Position numbers and translations under genes: made by a program. A DNA stretch of 9,402 bases. It comes from Thioalkalivibrio sp. (GTDB taxonomy: Bacteria > Pseudomonadota > Gammaproteobacteria > Ectothiorhodospirales > Ectothiorhodospiraceae). Location of the stretch: assembly GCA_007136145.1 (NCBI GenBank), contig SLHN01000291.1, positions 1 to 9,402 of the forward strand, written 5' to 3'. The notes under the pieces are model-generated. The model was given only the letters and a program-made list of their open reading frames with translations. It did not search any database and had not been told where the DNA came from. This document shows positions 6,496-9,402 of the stretch, piece after piece (positions within the stretch are counted from its first letter, which is position 1; each line of letters starts with the position of its first letter).

Positions 6496-8493
6496 ATGCC
6501 TGAACACATGCGTTTCGTCATCCCGAGGCACGCGGTACCCGCGGATGCAGACACCGGCCTGTCGCCACTGCAGCAGCGGATGCTCGATGATCCGACCCCG
6601 ATCCGAATTTTCTCCGCACCGACCGGCGCGGGCAAGAGTTACGCGTTTCAGAAGGGCATGCGCGAGCGGGGCGATCGCGTGCTGTTCATCGTGCCCACGC
6701 GACGCTTGGCACAGAATCTCGCGGAAGGATTGGTCGCAGACCTGATTCGCGATGGCGCCAGCGAGGAACAGGTCTTGTCGAGAGTGCTCCTCTGGACGTC
6801 GGACGAACGCCAGCGCCAGGAGCAAACCGAACCCGATGTCCGCGCGCGCGATCGACGCATCCGCCAGATCCGTTCCGACAAGGGGGTCAGTGGTGGCGGC
6901 TTCATGATCGTAGCCACCCCGGAGACTGTCGCCTGGTACCTGCTGAATCCGCGACTCCGCAACGATGGCGTGGTCCCGGAAAATCTGCTCGACCTCCTGC
7001 AACTGAGCCACGTGGTGTTCGACGAGTTTCACACCATCGAGGCCCGTGGCATGGGCATGTCCTGTGCGCTGGCCACATTCGCATGGCAGGCCCGGGGCAC
7101 CGCGCGGATCACCTTTCTGTCGGCGACGCCGATCGACCTCAAGACCACATTGATCGGTTTCGGCATCCCCGAGCACCAGATCGCTGTCGCCCAGGAAACC
7201 GTGGTCACCGGCACGCGCGAGGAAACCGCGGGGATGCGCGCTATTCACGGCGATGTCGAAGTATTCATCGAACAGGGAACGGATCTGCTCCAGGCATTGG
7301 ATGACCACCGAGCCGCAATTCTCGATACGCTGGCCCGACCGGATGATGGCCACCAGGTCGTGCTCGTCTACGACTCGGTTCGACAGTTGCTTGCGGACAA
7401 AGCCGCGCTTGCCGGCTGGTTCGACAGCGTGGGGGTCGAACAGTGCGACCGCCTTGCCGTGAACTCCTCCGACGACAGTGTGGATCGGGAAATGGATGGC
7501 TTTTTCACCATCGGCCGGCGGAACGATCCCCGGGACTTTCCGGTTCTGGTCGCGACTTCCAGCATCGAAATGGGGGTAACCTTCAAGGCCGGCCTGCTGT
7601 TGATGGAACCGGGCCACGACGTCACCTCGTTTGTACAGCGCATCGGGCGAGTCGCGCGCGGAGATCTGCCGGGAACAGCGATCGTGCACTTGACGCAAAC
7701 GGCACTGGATCGCCACGCCTGGATGAGGCAACTGCTGCGCGAGCTGCCGGTCGAGCATGGCAGCATCCCGATCGACCGGTTCACCGGCCACGTGCTCAAG
7801 GCAGTGCACGAGCGCTTTCAAGTAACCGAGAGGGAACTACGGATTGAGGACGGGATGTTCCGCCGCATGCCGCAGTCGGCCATCTGGGCGGCCGGGGTGT
7901 TCTGGGTTGCGCTGGAAAGCGCGGCGAAGTACCCGGGTTCGCGCGCAACGCTGCGCAGCTTCTCCCCGCCGCAGGCCGCGGTAATCTTTGGCTTAGTCCA
8001 CACCTTGGAAAACATCGGCCTGAACGCCGCGCGGCAATGGGTACGGGCCTTTTTGCATGAAGCCAGGCGGCTGCGGGTGATACTGCCCAAGGTGACATTG
8101 GTGGATCCCGGAGGTCGCAGAAAGGCGCTGCCCTGGATGCTGTATGCCGCCACCGAAGAACTGGTTCGAGCGCCTGTCACTCATGCCGATGACGGTTCTT
8201 TGGAGGTTCATGTTGCGAGCCCCATCGTGGAACTGGAGCAGACGCTGGGGGGGGCGGTTGCACGACGCTTCGAGGAGGTGCTGTTTCCGCATTCCGGCCG
8301 CACGCACACGCTGGAACTCAGGGGGATACGGGACGCCTGGATCCGCGTGGCCGAGAACGAGTTGCAGGACCCAGGGCTTCTCGGCACACAGGAACGGGCG
8401 CTGCAAGCGGGGATCAGGCTGGTCCGCCTCACAGGCATCGTACCCATCGTGACCGAGGAGACAGCCGCCGATGATTCCAGCGTCATCGTCTGA
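6496..8493 (+). CDS. cas3: Cas3' superfamily 2 helicase (no HD domain), type I-D
   Basis: A 665-residue DExH helicase. Walker A is APTGAGKS (41-48, K47); motif Ia is VPTRRLAQN (66-74); motif II is DEFH (176-179) rather than DEAH; motif III is SAT (209-211); motif V is SSIEMGVTF (355-363); motif VI is QRIGRVAR (381-388). The remaining 270 or so residues are the C-terminal accessory region. The protein starts almost directly with the helicase core, so there is no HD nuclease; in type I-D that activity is on Cas10d. Cas3' is recruited to the target-bound complex and unwinds DNA with ATP. GGAGA at 6486-6490, 5 nt ahead of the ATG, supports the start. The 3' end overlaps cas4 by 23 bp. A run of eight G at 8247-8254 lies in the C-terminal region. 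In the usual I-D order cas3' precedes cas10d; here it follows csc1. Confidence 0.95.
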   Translation: MPEHMRFVIPRHAVPADADTGLSPLQQRMLDDPTPIRIFSAPTGAGKSYAFQKGMRERGDRVLFIVPTRRLAQNLAEGLVADLIRDGASEEQVLSRVLLWTSDERQRQEQTEPDVRARDRRIRQIRSDKGVSGGGFMIVATPETVAWYLLNPRLRNDGVVPENLLDLLQLSHVVFDEFHTIEARGMGMSCALATFAWQARGTARITFLSATPIDLKTTLIGFGIPEHQIAVAQETVVTGTREETAGMRAIHGDVEVFIEQGTDLLQALDDHRAAILDTLARPDDGHQVVLVYDSVRQLLADKAALAGWFDSVGVEQCDRLAVNSSDDSVDREMDGFFTIGRRNDPRDFPVLVATSSIEMGVTFKAGLLLMEPGHDVTSFVQRIGRVARGDLPGTAIVHLTQTALDRHAWMRQLLRELPVEHGSIPIDRFTGHVLKAVHERFQVTERELRIEDGMFRRMPQSAIWAAGVFWVALESAAKYPGSRATLRSFSPPQAAVIFGLVHTLENIGLNAARQWVRAFLHEARRLRVILPKVTLVDPGGRRKALPWMLYAATEELVRAPVTHADDGSLEVHVASPIVELEQTLGGAVARRFEEVLFPHSGRTHTLELRGIRDAWIRVAENELQDPGLLGTQERALQAGIRLVRLTGIVPIVTEETAADDSSVIV

Positions 8494-9037
8494 ACTCGGC
8501 GACTGGGCCGCTCGGCTTGATCGTTTCCGCGATCTGGCCGAGCGGTTCCATCTCCACGGTCTCTTGTTCCAGCATCTTGAACTTTGCGAGCGGCGCGCCT
8601 GGTTGCACATGAACCGCATCGACTACTCACACCTCGAAGAGCGCATGCGGCTCGGTTCGGCATCCCACGCGATTCATCGGCCGCGGGATCATTCCGTCGA
8701 GGGTCTGATCGGCGTTTCACCCGACCGCATCGACTGGGCGCGACACGAAGTCATCGAAGCCAAGGGAAGCGCGGGTGCCCGCGAGGCCGTCTCAATGCAG
8801 ACCCGTTTCTATGCCCTCTTGCTGATGGCGGCAACCGAAAAACGCTGGACGGCCACCAATGAAATCATCGGTGGCCGCAAGCGGTTGACGGTCGCGATCG
8901 AACGCGAACACCTTGAGACCATGCTCGCGATGGCCGAGCGGCTTGCCGAGCTCAGCGGCCAGGAATGGCCCCCGCGGGTATCGCGCAAATCCATCTGCGA
9001 CGCCTGTTCCTACCGGTTTCTCTGTGGGTTCGCGTGA
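8471..9037 (+). CDS. cas4: Cas4 RecB-like nuclease of spacer acquisition
   Basis: A 188-residue protein with all expected Cas4 elements. There are four iron-sulfur cysteines, one near the N-terminus (C39, in LELCERRAWLH) and three at the C-terminus (C176, C179, C185, in CDACSYRFLC). The RecB-type catalytic residues are H66, D85 or D88 in SPDRIDW, E96 and K98 in VIEAKG, and the QxxxY motif (Q110 to Y114). Cas4 trims prespacers and helps choose PAM-proximal ends before Cas1-Cas2 integrates them. The ATG lies inside the end of cas3', with GAGGAG at 8455-8460 ten nt upstream. The stop overlaps the cas1 start (TGATG), which implies coupled translation with its known partner. Everything needed for activity appears to be present. 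Confidence 0.95.
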   Translation: MIPASSSELGDWAARLDRFRDLAERFHLHGLLFQHLELCERRAWLHMNRIDYSHLEERMRLGSASHAIHRPRDHSVEGLIGVSPDRIDWARHEVIEAKGSAGAREAVSMQTRFYALLLMAATEKRWTATNEIIGGRKRLTVAIEREHLETMLAMAERLAELSGQEWPPRVSRKSICDACSYRFLCGFA

Positions 9038-9402
9038 TGGAGACTCTCTACCTCACCAAGGACGTCAAGATCGCGCGGGAGCATTCCACGCTGGTGGTCA
9101 TACCCGCGGCCGGTCCCCGAAAGCGCGTGCCCATCGAGGGGCTACGGCACGTCATCGTGGCCGGGGAAGCACAGCTCACGACAGCCGTCCTGGGACTCTG
9201 CGGCCGCAACGAGGTTCGGGTCACGATCCTGGACTGGTTCGGCAACGTGACCGGTGCATTCGAGCCGAAAGGTTCACCAGCAGCAGGCCGGGTCCGTGTC
9301 AAACAGGCAGCGGCATTTCTGAACCCGGTCCGCAGAATGCAGTTGGCTCGCATCTTCGTGCTCGGGGCGGCACAAAACATCCGGGCCAACCTGAAGTACC
9401 GG
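9037..9402 (+). CDS. cas1: Cas1 integrase, N-terminal part (cut by window end)
   Basis: The first 122 residues of Cas1, open to the window edge. The N-terminal beta domain begins METLYLTKDVKIAREHSTLVV, and LRHVIVAGEAQLTTAVLGLC and FGNVTGAFEP follow as in subtype I-A/B/D-like Cas1 proteins. The helical domain begins at VKQAAAFLNP and reaches ARIFVLGAAQNIRANLKY, the conserved region ahead of the metal-binding glutamate. The catalytic E, H and D residues lie beyond the window. Cas1 is the integrase that, with Cas2, inserts new spacers at the leader end of the array. It begins within the cas4 stop codon. The neighbouring gene to the right is expected to be cas2, followed by the array; neither can be seen here. 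Confidence 0.96.
   Translation, partial: METLYLTKDVKIAREHSTLVVIPAAGPRKRVPIEGLRHVIVAGEAQLTTAVLGLCGRNEVRVTILDWFGNVTGAFEPKGSPAAGRVRVKQAAAFLNPVRRMQLARIFVLGAAQNIRANLKYR

Noticed and set aside
6157..7821. A 554-codon open frame on the minus strand
   Set aside because: It lies antisense to csc1 and cas3', whose protein motifs are unmistakable. Its translation has no recognisable domain and long antisense frames are common in GC-rich coding DNA.
1..9402. CRISPR array or leader
   Set aside because: No regularly spaced direct repeats are seen anywhere in the window; the array probably lies to the right of cas1 and cas2.

Overview
This GC-rich window carries most of a type I-D CRISPR-Cas operon with a divergent WYL-family regulator at its head. 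The left edge holds the broken 5' end of a serine recombinase gene, so the locus probably sits next to mobile DNA or in a genomic island. GC content, codon use and the recombinase N-terminus suggest a proteobacterium (gamma or beta class), but I cannot name the host and nothing in the window proves the phylum.

Layout: 32-145 is a truncated serine recombinase. 195-1043 (minus strand) is a 282-residue winged-helix/WYL regulator of the BrxR/CapW type. 1044-1127 is the only real intergenic control region; a 23-bp near-perfect palindrome lies in it and touches the regulator start codon. From 1128 to the right edge every gene is on the plus strand and tightly packed: cas6, cas10d (csc3, with an N-terminal HD domain), csc2 (Cas7), csc1 (Cas5), cas3' (helicase only), cas4 and the start of cas1. 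Gaps or overlaps are +7, +26, -1, +14, -23 and -1 bp, so this is almost certainly one transcript. cas1 is cut by the window end. No CRISPR array or cas2 is visible; both are expected to the right.

How it works, from family knowledge: Cas6 cuts the pre-crRNA. Csc2, Csc1, Cas10d and a small subunit form the crRNA-guided complex. Cas3' supplies the helicase while the HD nuclease is on Cas10d. Cas4 and Cas1 (with Cas2) acquire spacers. The small subunit Cas11d has no gene of its own; a strong internal Shine-Dalgarno inside cas10d followed by an in-frame ATG at 4321 would give a 149-residue C-terminal product that fits this role.

Most notable points: (1) a WYL regulator with an obvious palindromic operator, apparently set to control both itself and the cas operon; (2) the internal Cas11d start; (3) a gene order unlike the usual I-D order, with cas6 first and cas3' after csc1; (4) a Cas10d lacking any visible cysteine zinc finger and any GGDD motif.
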